From Chalciporus piperatus (Eukaryota > Basidiomycota > Agaricomycetes > Boletales > Boletaceae), in NCBI GenBank assembly GCA_038093975.1, contig JBBPTG010000049.1, forward strand, positions 1 to 64,000: a stretch of DNA of 64,000 bases, read 5' to 3'. The translations under genes and the position numbers were made by a program. Positions 44,831 through 56,416 of the stretch are shown here, one piece after another; position 1 is the first letter of the stretch; each line of letters begins with the position of its first letter. The notes beneath the pieces are model-generated. The model did not search any database and was not told the origin of the DNA. It worked only from the letters and a program-made list of their open reading frames with translations.

Positions 44831-46555
44831 ATGTCGCTGCTCGCACCCATCATCTGCGATAATGGTACTGGCTACTCAAAGATAGGGTATGCAGTCTCCT
44901 AACCACACTCGAGAAATGATCTTTACCCTCTCCCAGTTTCGCAGGAAACTCAGATCCATCGTTGTGAGTCTGACGTCCCGGATTCACTACGGTTCGATTC
45001 GATCAAGTCTAAACCCAATAGCGTATTTCCAACTGCGATAGCCACACGCGGTCCTGCTACTCAACCTACACGTGGAGGTCCTCCGGTTCCATCAAAGCCG
45101 GGCAATCTTGCCTCGAAACGCGGCGTCGAAGACCTCGATTTCTTCATCGGCGACGAAGCGCTAGCAAACGCAAAGACCCCCGGCTATGGCGTGCACTACC
45201 CTATTCGCCATGGTATGATTGACAATTGGGATCACATGGAGCGTTACTGGGAGCAGATGATCTTCAAGTACTTGCGGGCGGAGCCTGAAGATCATTACTT
45301 CCTTCTGGTCAGTGGCGTTCGCACAGCACAGCAGGGATGATATTGACCTGGTTGTTCAGACCGAGCCACCTCTCAATCCGCCCGAAAACAGAGAGCAAAC
45401 CGCTGAAATATTTTTCGAGTCTTTCAACATCAAGGGTCTCTACATCGCAGTTCAAGCAGTCTTGGCTCTTGCTGCCTCGTGGTCATCCAACAGAGTCACG
45501 GACAGAACACTCACGGGGACGGTCATCGACTCTGGTGACGGTGTCACCCACGTGATTCCTTGTGCGGAGGGCTATGTGATCGGTAGTGCGATCAAGCACA
45601 TTCCCATTGCTGGTCGCGATATCTCGCAGTTCGTACTAAACCTTTTGCGAGAGCGTGGGGAAATGGTTGCTGTTCCTCCGGAAGACCATTTGAGGGTGGC
45701 CTCAAAGGTGAAAGAGGATTACAGTTACGTCTGCCAAGACATCGTGAAGGAATTCAGAAAGTATGACGCTGAGCCGTATAAGTACTTCGAGAGGTACGAC
45801 GGTGAACATAGTGTCACCGGGAAGGTAAGTTTCCAATCACGAATACAATCGCATGCATCGACCTATTGATCTTTCCTTTTAGAAATATTCGATTGACGTT
45901 GGATATGAGCGTTTCCTTGCTCCTGAAATTTTCTTCAATCCGGAAATTTACTCCTCCGACTTCTTGACGCCCCTTCCCGAGATAGTTGATGATGTGATTC
46001 AAGCGTCACCCATCGATGTTCGTCGTGGGCTATACAAGGTACGTACCGCGCATCCTTTCGGTAAATATTCTATTCATGCTGTGTTTGATAGAATATTGTA
46101 TTGTCCGGAGGCTCCACGATGTTCCAGCATTTCGGCCAACGCCTTAAACGGGATCTCAAGCAACTCGTCGATCGCCGACTCGAAGCTAGTGTGGTTTCCA
46201 GCGGAAGCACCCAAAAGGTTCGCCGACACAAAAATTCACCGAAAGATTCTGACCTTTCTGCTCCAGTCCTCGGGTGTCGAAGTCGAAGTCATCTCCCACA
46301 AGCGGCAACGGTGAACCTCACTTTCACCTCTGAGAAGCGATGAGACTCACCGCGTCTTCCTCTTTTCTAGCTACGCTGTTTGGTTCGGGGGTTCGTTACT
46401 CGCGTCATTGGTGAGCCTTGCAGCTTTAACTTTTGTCACCAATTCTCATGAATGTATAGCCTGAATTCTACACATCCTGCCACACGAAAGCTCAATATGA
46501 CGAGATCGGTCCCAGCATCTGCAGGCGATACCAGATCTTCGGCAGTGCCACGTAG
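44831..46555 (+). CDS. ARP3: Actin-related protein 3, Arp2/3 complex (431 aa)
   Basis: Nine exons join in frame: 44831-44886, 44937-44963, 45022-45307, 45360-45824, 45883-46038, 46092-46217, 46267-46310, 46371-46410 and 46460-46555. It opens with [18 protein letters not shown], the actin phosphate-binding loop, and has [20 protein letters not shown], the second phosphate loop. [14 protein letters not shown] is the adenosine motif; the end is [20 protein letters not shown] and [10 protein letters not shown]. These are Arp3-specific versions, and 431 aa equals the usual Arp3 size. Arp3 with Arp2 forms the nucleus for branched actin at endocytic patches. Introns are many and small (48-58 nt), exons 2, 7, 8 under 45 nt; all splice sites are GT-AG. 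Confidence 0.95.
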
Positions 46556-48852
46556 AGTCTGTTGCCCGGGAACCCCCGTTGTGATACTATTTCGAATAGT
46601 AGAAGAGACGGATACAGTGTATTCACATGATATGGAATCGTGTTTGTGCTCGGAGAGTTGCGAGATCAAGAATCTGCTTCGTTAGGTAGGGCGTAGACCG
46701 ACGGAGGACCGATAAGGACTCCGGTGATCTACGCGAACCCTTTACGGTTTATCCTCGGTGAACGTCGTGGTGACCGGGCAGTCGCCCTTTGCCTCGCTCA
46801 TTAGGATGAAAGCCGACAAACCCTGCCGTTCAGAGCTTATTTTGGAACAAGGAGTGTGTAAGTGATATAGTAGAGAATGGAAGGTTCTTGTATTGCCGCC
46901 GGCGATAAGTGCCACGCGTGTGTAGTGGGGTATCTCAGGAATTGACCGTCTTGCCCGAGCGGGGGGTGGGTTGCACCGTGTGCACATGACAAGGCACATA
47001 AAAAATGTCCAACAAGGGAAGATGGCTGCGCTCAGTACGCGGCGCCCTTTAGGCACACGGCCACCGAATGAAACTTGGTCGCAGCTGACGTCTGTTGGCG
47101 AAGTAGGAGGTGTAAACGATGTCCGGGATTCCAAGTAGTCAGCGTCACGGTGTCGTAGGACGGGATATAAGAAAAATGACGGACCCTCCGAGGTTCTTTG
47201 ATCGGGCAAGTTAACCAGTAGGAGGAGGAATATTTATCCACGTTTGTTGGGAGGACCGACGGTGTGATTCGGCGGTCGATACAGTTGTGATCGTGAGGTT
47301 GATTGCCGAAGGTGTGATTCAGAGCTGTGCGACCTTGTTCCGCGCACAGCAAAGGGAGGATGGCGGAGTAAAGGAGTGGCGCTGACGTGAAGAATGTGTG
47401 GAAGAGCAGAGTTACCGAGCGAGAGTCGTAAAGCGAGTGACTGCTGTTTCACGACGGCCCTCACAAACGCCTCCAGGGCGAAATCTAGATGTTGGTTGCA
47501 AAAATCGATCAAGATGAAGTCATTTGCTTCGAAATTTGCCGGGCCGGCTGTAGTATGCTAGTCAGCCGGGGGGAATATATAGTAAAGTTTCCCACTTGCC
47601 TTGCGTTGGTTGATGTCGTTGATTCAGCAAGTCCCCGAAGGAAGATCCCGCGAGGGTCGAGTCATCATTGGGTCTGTTGGTGTCATTGGAAGTTAGCCAC
47701 TTTGCGTCCGGTGAATTATCTAGGCGTCTAACCTGGAGCACGCGGTACCGTGCACCGCTCTAGGGTCCAAGACTGGACCAGCAGATCGGTCCTCGATCGA
47801 TGTTAGGTCCATCAAGGAGGGGTCAAGTCGGCGTACCTGAGTGGCATGTCAGTAAGTCGGGGGCACAATGGTATACGATTTACTGACCGACGAGGGAAGT
47901 AGGACCATAGTGGGGCGAGCATCCGAGATGTGAACTAGGAAGGTTTTTCCAGAAAAGTATTATATGGAACAATAGATGCTTTGCTAATGCGGAATGTCCA
48001 CACACTTCCATACCGCAATTCAGTAGAGCGGTGGAACGCGACCGCGGTTCGAGGTTCATCGGAGTGATGAAATAAGAAGAGACTTGCCTTCAGTTGTACG
48101 CTGCTGTCCATTCCACGACCAAATAGGACGCAAGTAAGCTTTCTCCAGGGGGTAACCTTGAACACCGGTGTTATGTCCAGCAATGCTTCAAGGTCCAAGC
48201 CCCTCGATATGTGGTAACAACAGCAATAGATGGCAATGCTGGCTCGAGGGCATATGTGCTCGCACAGTGGTAGTACACAGCCCGATGGTATGTCATTACA
48301 TAGCTATGAAGACACCTTCGGAGGGGATTTCTAAACGGCGGGCTGAATTGGGCGTACTCTGAGAACACGAGAAATTGCTGTCATGACATCCACAGCCATG
48401 GACGAGTTGTTCCCGAAATGGCAGTACCGTGCACAGCAAACTCGTGCACCGTCAACAATAACGTTCACCGCTTTCTTGAGATACTGGGATCCCAACCGTC
48501 TTAGCAGCACCTTGAGTTAGATCTTGGTAGCCATTACTGGGTGGTTATGATCAGATTCAGATGGAAGTAGGCGGATACCTTTTGTGCCGGTCCGAGTCAC
48601 CCATAATTGGTCAAGGAGTCAACCGGTAGTGCTCAACTAGTAAGTCGAGTGAAGTACTATAAAAGTCCCCAGGTACATGATCTCATGCTCCGACGTGCTC
48701 TCCAGGTCCACACAACCCGTTGACCGACTGCTCCCGTGACGTTTCGTCCAGACTTGTCGGTCTGATCTCACGTATATCTATCTCTTTCGCTTCAGGGCCA
48801 CTCCCCATCGCATCGCGTCTAGTGCTCGCCTTGTACCTCCTCAAACTTCACC
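46556..48852. other. 2.3-kb gene-free stretch, largest in the right half
   Basis: Frames up to 155 codons exist on the minus strand (46742-47209) but have no motif, no sensible composition and no splice continuity, so they were not accepted. The last 200 bp are the promoter and leader of the Zn2Cys6 gene. The remainder may be a long regulatory region or non-coding transcript; nothing in the sequence decides. Confidence 0.4.
48658..48665 (+). promoter_or_regulatory. TATA box of the Zn2Cys6 gene
   Basis: TATAAAAG lies 195 bp before the start codon, followed by a pyrimidine-rich leader, a normal layout for a fungal promoter. Confidence 0.45.
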
Positions 48853-51800
48853 ATGTCGACCCAGGCTCAGCGCCTGAGAGCCCCAAACCCATGGGATCAA
48901 GCGCAGTACGCCTTCAAACAACCACTCTCACTCGAAGAGCAGTTTCCATATCTCCTCGAGTCTCCACCAAGCCCTCAACGTATGCCTCAACAACGACAAG
49001 GCCCTCCATCGCTCAATGCCCCAATACCACCCAACAGAGTCGCCCAATATCCTCAATCAATGGCTTTTGGGACCTCATCCAACTCCGCAGTCGTCAGCCC
49101 AGGGTCGATGCGTACCTCATTCAATTCCCTCAACGCGGACGTCGCGCATACTATAGACACTTCTCCCACCTCCTTCGGCGCTTCGTCTCATCCAGCTCAC
49201 GTATCGCCTGTTTATAGTCAGGCAAGCCCAAACAGTCTGGAAGCCAATCAAACAAACTATCAAGGCAGTCCATTCGGAACAGGTCTCGATGTCAATCACC
49301 ACACACCAGCAGGCTCACCAACCCTGAACGTCACCGCGATTACCCGTCCAACATCGCAGTCATACATTCCCGCAGGTCCTATGCAGTTTCCTCCCTCACA
49401 ACTCCCACCACAGCGGCAGTCTGAGATGCAGTCTCGTTATTTCAATATACAGCAGTATACGACTGTCCCGTTCGATCTTCCCAATCCAAAGAGATCCAAG
49501 CCTGACGACGAGTATAATGAAACCCAAGGCGAGCCAGCTGATGTCTCTCACGAGGCAGAAGCCAGACCAAGACCGTCAGTAGCATTCTCTGACTCAACGG
49601 CTTATTATAATTTTCCATCTACAGTACTGGAGCATGCTCCAGGTGTAAGAGTCTAAAGGTGGGTCTTGATGCATTCCGTTATTTTCACGTCTAACACTTG
49701 TCTAGGTTCGTTGCGAGTTCAGAGGCGAATGTGACACATGCAGGCGCTGTACAAGTGCTGGCCACGAATGTGTCATACCTGGTCGAAAGCCTCGCCGCAC
49801 ACCACCGTATGCAGCCCTTCTTCGCTCACCAGTGATGCGCCTAATACAGTTCCACCCAGAAAACGAGAACATCTCCTCAACCAAATTCGTGAACAGGCGA
49901 AGCAGATCCAGGAACTCATGGCCAAAGTCGAAGCCTTGAATCGTCCTGACGGACTCTTTTCTCATTCAGACGCGCAATCACCGCGTTCCCCTGGATCAAG
50001 TGTGCACTCCCCTTTGGATGTCAGCTCGGAAGCAGTGGTTCCAAATGCAGAAATTCAAGATTGGATCGCCAAGGCGCGGAGTTCGCTTCAGGAGTTTGGA
50101 GGTTTGATTCCTGTTGGGGATGCAATGGAGATTGGGGAAGACCCCTATGTCGACGATATTGTGGAAGAGTATTCGGACGACGAGTCTGGGTACGCCACAG
50201 CCAACGATGACACAACCCGGGACGTTGGTTCTCCCGCAAGCTCCACGTTGAAGCAACAGGGCTCTGTCCAGACCAAACTCGACATGCTTCCTGCGGACGA
50301 TGCCCCTTATGGCTTGATGGCAAAGCTCGCTATCAGAAAAAACGCGAGAAGGAGCGTTGAGCCCGAATCGTCCGAAGCTGTTGGCGTCGCAAACGCAAAC
50401 TTCTTCAAGCCAAGCACGTGTCTATTCCGTTACCTTCTTTCCGTAATCTGACCCCAATTTCTACAGGTTCCGGAGCAAATCCCATACCCATGAACCCATC
50501 CTCCACTGGAGGAGTTCAGCTGCCTCACATCTTGGCTCGCGGTATCGTCTCGTTGCAGGAAGTAGACACATTATTTAAAATGTGAGTTCCCCTCCCATGA
50601 CCGCAATTTCGTTATTGATCATTCCTCAGATACTTTGAGAAAATGAACATCTCAGCCAATCTACTGGACCCTGCCCTCCACACCCCTCAATTTGTGGCTA
50701 TGAGGAGTCCCTTCTTGTTCACCATCCGTAAGGCACCGTTTCCAACGTGCTTGCCTTTCATAACTAACAGTGATCAAGTATGTGGTGTTGCTTCCAGGTT
50801 CTATACGCCTCGACCAAATCTATACGGGCAGCTGATGCAGTACGCGCAGCTTGCTGCAGGCACCGCGCTTATTTCCGGGCCTAAGAATGAAGAGATGTCG
50901 GCAGCATACCTTCTCATGCAATTATACCCAGTTCCGGCGAAGCGGTGGGAGGAAGAAAGAAGCTGGATCTACCTGGGCGTGGCTATCAGGTATGCGCTAC
51001 CCTCTATTGGTTCCCGCCATTTTCTTGCTTAAACCGGAATCAGAGTTGCCCAAGATATCAACTTGAACCGCCCCGTCACTTCTAAACCTCTCAACGAGCA
51101 TCATGCACGCGTTCTTTTAAGCCGTCAGCGGATATGGATGAACTGCTTCAACCTGGATCGTTCGACCGGATCTCAGTATGGAAAACAAGCAATTCTCCCA
51201 AACACGGATTACTTCGCTCAACACTGTGAAGACTGGTGGAGATCCTCGCCGTACAATATGAAAGGCTTCGATATTCACCTTTGTGGATACAATGCGGAGT
51301 TGAGGTTGATGGCGAACTTTGTGCAGAAGATCTATGGTGACCCAAATCACCCCATAGGTCTAGATAAGGTAATGGCAGCTTCGTCCTGCTTAACTTGGGA
51401 ATCCCGTTCCTAATTTGTCACAGGGTGCAAATTTTGCTCAACTTGCAAGTGACACTGATGACGAGTTGCGGAGACTTGGTGAACGATGGTGGAAACGTTT
51501 GGAAGAGTTCGAAGAAGAGAAAACCGATCAGTGGGAGTTCCGCACGGGTTTGCTCAAAATGGCCTATGCATATGCACGTCTTGCGGCGTTGTCCACAGGT
51601 TTGAAGCATGCCAAAGAAGGCCAGCTGGACGAGCATACGTTCCTCAGGAGGGTATGGTTTATTCTAGGCTTCGAGCGTCAGCCTGGGTTGATTTCTTTCG
51701 CCAGTGCTTGGATGCTGCTTCTGATATCGTCAATGCTTTCGTTCGCAAACTGTTTCCCACACCAGAGAGGAGTGAGTGCATTGTTTGGTTCCTGAGCAAG

Positions 51801-52661
51801 GATACATTCTCACCTCTGCCTATAGAGATCCTACTCCGGCACGCACCGGATGCTCAGTTCGTCTTCGTCACGTTCGCGGGTGCATTCCTCGTCAAGGTAA
51901 GACACAACGTCCTCGGACAAAAGGTTTTCCCCCCACTCATCACGTTGCCTCAGTTGCTCCAACCTAAATATGCCCAATACTTCACGTATGAACGGAGACA
52001 GGAGATTCGCACACTCGTACAAGAAGCCGTCGACCTCCTTGGTGCACCCGAGGTCGTGGTCGACGATAAACATGGCCCCAAGCTGTTCTCCCGTTTCTTG
52101 GGTGGCCTGCTTGCGAGTCAAAGCGTCGACCCGGTCTCCCTCTCCCCTACATCTGCCAAGAGCCTGAACGGCCGACGGGGTGGTTCGAAATCTAAAGCTA
52201 GTCCTTCCAAGAACAAAGAAACCAGCAGGATATTGACATATCCCTACGGCGTCACTTCCGAACTTCCATCACCATCCAATTTCTCCAATTCTTCCTCCCC
52301 CGCACAGCCGTTTGCGCTCCTGGCAGACAGTTCGCCCGGCGTATCACGCGGTCATTCACCCTCGGTCCTCGATCACCAAGATGGCTTGACAATGTCTACG
52401 TCGGATATTTACCAGTCAGGCCCAGCTATGCCTGTCGACCGGGAACTGTTGGAATCGATACAGTTTATGTCTGATCCCGTTTGGCAGGATACGACCGTTC
52501 CAGGTTAGTCGCTGCCTTCCATCGCGTCGATATATACACACGCATTAACGCCTCCTGATGCAGGTTTCCACTGGGTGAACCAATTGAACCCCGCTAGCGG
52601 ATCTGCTTTGCACACCAACGACTATGCGATATACATGTCGCAGCAATTTGAGTCATATTGA
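48853..52661 (+). CDS. Zn2Cys6 transcription factor with fungal-specific middle domain
   Basis: Starts at ATG 48853 and ends at TGA 52659-52661; a dozen exons. A long Gln/Pro/Ser-rich N-terminus (about 220 aa) precedes the zinc cluster. The cluster is split by introns: a 34-nt exon (49625-49658) gives CSRCKSLK and the next (49706-49806) gives VRCEFRGECDTCRRC and GHEC, together C-x2-C-x6-C-x8-C-x2-C-x6-C with one extra Cys. GRKPRRTPPKREHLLNQI and a coiled coil (EQAKQIQELMAKVEAL) follow; the latter usually dimerises. The fungal transcription factor middle domain (about SRFYTPRPNLYGQLMQYA to SRQRIWMNCFNLDR) and a Ser-rich tail ending in QQFESY complete it. The KSLKV cluster type matches the group with Lentinula PriB (recalled, not searched). 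The exact donor before the 34-nt exon (likely 49513) and one near 50415 are unsure. Confidence 0.8.
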
Positions 52662-53284
52662 TTGCCCTCCCGGACCTCCATCCCACCCATCACTGCATCA
52701 CCCCACGTTGCACATCAACCTTTCATCTTCCACCCGTCACATTCTGTTACCCCCACCCAACCACCGCTCTGTCCTATCTCATTCATGTACGCGCCTGCCA
52801 CATTCCATATGCGCGGTGCTGTACCTTGCCTCTCATACCGCTCTTGACTAATCCTATGCATGATTCCCTTGTCTTTTTCGTCGTGTTGTCTGCTCTGCTT
52901 GCTGTTTGATGATGTTTTTATTCTTCTTCTTCTTGGATGTCGCATGGGAATTGGATCCACTCGATGTACTCAGTGTGTAGCCGTTTTGTTTCCCATAGAA
53001 AGATGTATGTACCTATAGGTATCACTGAAACCCAGCTTTGCATTTCTTGGATTCATCGTCTCGTTGTGACCTCAGTCGGTGCGACGTTGTTGGCCGGCGT
53101 CGGCTTCGTCGTTCACTCATTATGCGCGATCAGAGGTAAGTAGGTGGCCCGCAAAGTGGCCGGACAAGCTAAATTATAAGCTATCACGCTCGACTACATA
53201 CAAGAAAGTGCGTCCAAAATAGATAGTGGCATGCTACAGCTGTGAGCATATATAACAACACGTCCCGAACACGTTCCCCCCTTT
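52662..53284. other. Region between convergent genes, pyrimidine-rich
   Basis: Between the 3' ends of the Zn2Cys6 gene (+) and the acyl-CoA dehydrogenase gene (-). The first 150 bp are C-rich. No gene was recognised. Confidence 0.35.
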
Positions 53285-55805
53285 CTACAGCCTCGCGTTC
53301 TTCGGCATGTTTCTTATAGCCTGTCTAACACCGAGATCTGCCAAAACGTCTTCGGCTGCGAAATTCCCACTCGTGTCAGCCACAGGAACAACAGGCAATT
53401 CTGCTGAACTTACCTCCTCCGAGAAGTGAGTCGAACGTGACCGTTCGGTAATTCTAACGAAAGACGACGACATGCAAAGTGAGCAACTCGTCTCAAAGCA
53501 AACGGGGGAAAGACGACTGACGTGCTCGATGAATTTTCCCATCCCCGTCTTGGTGATACCACGGCCACCAAAGACCTGAATAGCATCACGTGCAGTGTCT
53601 TGAGCGCACTGCGTGCTATAACTCTTCAGGAAAGCGATCGGTCTGGTGGAGGACGTGCATCAGTCGTTTCGAATGTTCCGGGCCGAGGGCTAGCCAGAAA
53701 ATGGGAACCGTCTTACCCTGCTAGTTTTTGTGCTTGTTGCTTGTATGTCTGCGAAACGTCTTTTAAGCCCACGCTGATCACACGTATACATGGACCGAGG
53801 GTTTTTATCTTACCATGTGCGTCATTTGGTATGTGATGTTCTCTAACCAACTCTGGACGCTCTCGGTCCGAGCGATCATACCAGCAATCTTGGAACGGAT
53901 AACGGGTTGAGAAATGAGTGGTTTGCCGAATGCTTTGCGCTGAGTGGCCCATTTGAGACATTCTTCGATGATGGACCGTTGGCTTCTTGCGGAGCTGCAG
54001 CACATTACCCATCGTTCGTGGTTGAAGTTACTGTTCAGGGGTGTTCAGCCGCTCACGAGGATAACTAACACCTGTCAAGAAAGCGCACCTGAGGATGACA
54101 AAGATACCACCACCGACTTCACCGAGCGTGTTACCGACTGGTACACGCACGTTGTCGAAGGTGATATAGGCAGTTCCTGCAGTGGTAGAGTAGCTTGTCT
54201 TGATCTGGCGTGTTTCGACTCCCGGACCACGCTCGACCAAGATGACAGTGAGACCATCCTATCGGAAGCACGTTAGATCGTAATCACCGCGGTGATCGTC
54301 TGAGACTTACATCTGTCTTGCAACCGACAGTGAAGCTAGAGCACGCGATGAGTCTTTACACAATTAATGTTTGAATCGTGGAACTCACTAGTCGGCAAAC
54401 CTAACAATGAAGTGAATAATGCCCGTCAGAACGGCTGAAATATTCATTACTTACGTGGCGTTCGTGATCCACTTCTTGGACCCGTTAATTATCCACTCCT
54501 TGCCGTCTTCACTGAGTACAGCTGTAGTTTGGAGACCCATGACGTCACTTCCGGCCTGTGCTTCTGAGATAGCAAGACAGATGAACTTCTTCCCGGCCAG
54601 GACATCCGGAACGACTTTGGCTTTGAGTTCCTCGGAACCGAAGTTTAATACAGGAGGAAGACCGATAACTTTGCCTCCGAGCATTCCTAGGAACAGTCCA
54701 TATCTACTTGCGGAACGAAAACAATCGACAACTTACCATCGCCATATCCTCTTGCACCGCATCGGACAAGTTCTTGTGTGATAATAAGCTGCAAGAAATT
54801 CGGTATAAGAGCAAAACAAGATTGCGAATGGTGGTACCTCGTGGAAATAATCAAACTATATGATCATGGGGCTGAATTAGCTTGTGACAATGACGAAAGA
54901 TTGCAAGGCTAACCTCCTCCGGCTTAACAATGCCGCCCATAAGCGTTCTACCCTTGAGGTGTTTACCAGGTCCCATACGCATGGCATGCAGTTCGACGTC
55001 GCTAGACAATGGTTCCTTAGAGTCGTGTCATATTCGAAAACTGCGCTGATACTCACGCCATTTTGTCAAAGACAGACTGGCTGGGACGTTTACCGTCTTC
55101 CTCGCGAGCCTGGATGCAAAAAGTCGGTTATTGTCACGTATAGATGGATGATCACCTACCTGAGCATCGTCATAAATCACCTCATCAATAAACTTTCTGA
55201 CCACTTTTTGGAACTCGCGGTGATTCTACGAAAGGTAGTCTGTCATCGGTTGGCGGAGCGAATGTCAGAACATTTGCTTACGTCTGAATAATATGGGCTG
55301 AAGTAACCGGGTGTCAACCAGGTAGGTTCTGCATAAGGAACCTTGCTGACTTCTCCGACTATGCGGTCATACTTGACACTCTTCTCGCCCTTGATTGTGC
55401 CAACCTGAAGGCGTTTGTACTGAGGACGTTCCAAGACTTCATGACGGTGAAGTCCGTAGAATGCCTCGGTTGCATCCTTTCCAGCTAGAACAAGATTGGG
55501 ATCCGAACGAATGGTTGGGAGGAGAAATTCGTACCAACTTCGTCATCAAGTAGGACTGCGATACCTCCGGGATGAAGGTCTTTGAACCGTGAAAGATCGT
55601 AAACCTTGGCATCAACTACGACCCACTGTAAAAGACATGTGTGTGAATGAAATGTGAAGTTCCGAGGGTCCACGTACGAGATCGTCCGGTTGGTTGTGCT
55701 GTGGAGTATGAATACTTGAGTAAGAGCACTGGAGGGGTCAAGTGTGAACGTGCTCACCTGTGCGACTTCTTCGAGGGTAATTTCTTTGAGCGCCTTTGCA
55801 GCCAT
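53285..55805 (-). CDS. Cytochrome b5-acyl-CoA dehydrogenase fusion, peroxisomal signal ARL (519 aa, 18 exons)
   Basis: Eighteen minus-strand exons join in frame from ATG 55805 to TAG 53285; several are tiny (55698-55678, 21 nt; 54855-54838, 18 nt; 54401-54390, 12 nt; 54335-54311, 25 nt). Residues 1-90 are a cytochrome b5 domain with FKDLHPGG (heme His 41) and GLHRHE (second heme His 66 or 68). The rest is an acyl-CoA dehydrogenase: substrate/FAD region CLAISEAQAGSDVMGLQTTA, KKWITNAT, ERGPGVETRQIKT, FNHERW and the C-terminal helices IQVFGGRGITKTGMGKFIEH. This fusion is typical of fungi; the b5 part is thought to pass electrons. The last three residues ARL fit the peroxisomal PTS1 pattern. A racemase with SKL lies 4.8 kb away on the same strand, suggesting joint work on branched acyl-CoAs. 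Confidence 0.9.
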
Positions 55806-56416
55806 TACTGTGATGTAAAAGTTAGAGGATAAAGTATGATGGAGGACCTTAGGCGAGATAGACGAGATAGACCTTTTATTCGGAGCGGCCATTCATATGC
55901 TTCCCGGTCTGATGCCCTGTTTCACGTGAATTACAGTACTAGTCCTAAACCGGACTCATTCAAGTTGGCTGCAATGGCTGGAATTCCAATCGTCCACTTG
56001 ATCGTTGCTACTCCCTTGACATCCTAATGAACTAGGCCACAGACCACACATAGCGATCTCCCCTCACAGCGCCTTGCAGAAAGGACTTCTCGCAAGTAGT
56101 TGCCGTGGAACGGACACGGGACCATGGTCCATGTGCTCAACCGAATCAACTTCCGAACTCCGCTACATCGTTCCGAGTGCAGGCCAGTGCCTGCAAGGGA
56201 CTATCTCCACTCTTTCCTCCTTTGCTTTCGTTGCAGACTGCGGTCGTGAAGCTCACAGTTTGCCATCTGTGCACTCTTGATCCGTTTCCTCAGTTTCCTT
56301 GACAATAATCCCGGCCTGTGGCGACCAATTTCACATACCAGTGTGAGCAAGACGGTCTCGTTAGTCTCAACCAATGCAGTACATTTCATCCGCTTAACCC
56401 AGTTTTGCAGACGAGC
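55806..56416. promoter_or_regulatory. Divergent promoter region of the dehydrogenase and an F-box gene
   Basis: 610 bp between opposed starts. A CCAGTTTTGCAG acceptor ends at 56410, six bases before the F-box ATG, so the F-box transcript probably has a leader intron here. No coding frame otherwise. Confidence 0.4.

Noticed and set aside
44990..45010. GGTTCGATTC resembling a tRNA T-loop
   Set aside because: Lies in an ARP3 intron and no cloverleaf can be formed around it.
46742..47209. Minus-strand frame of 155 codons in the big gap
   Set aside because: Odd composition, no motif, no splice or start context; likely chance.
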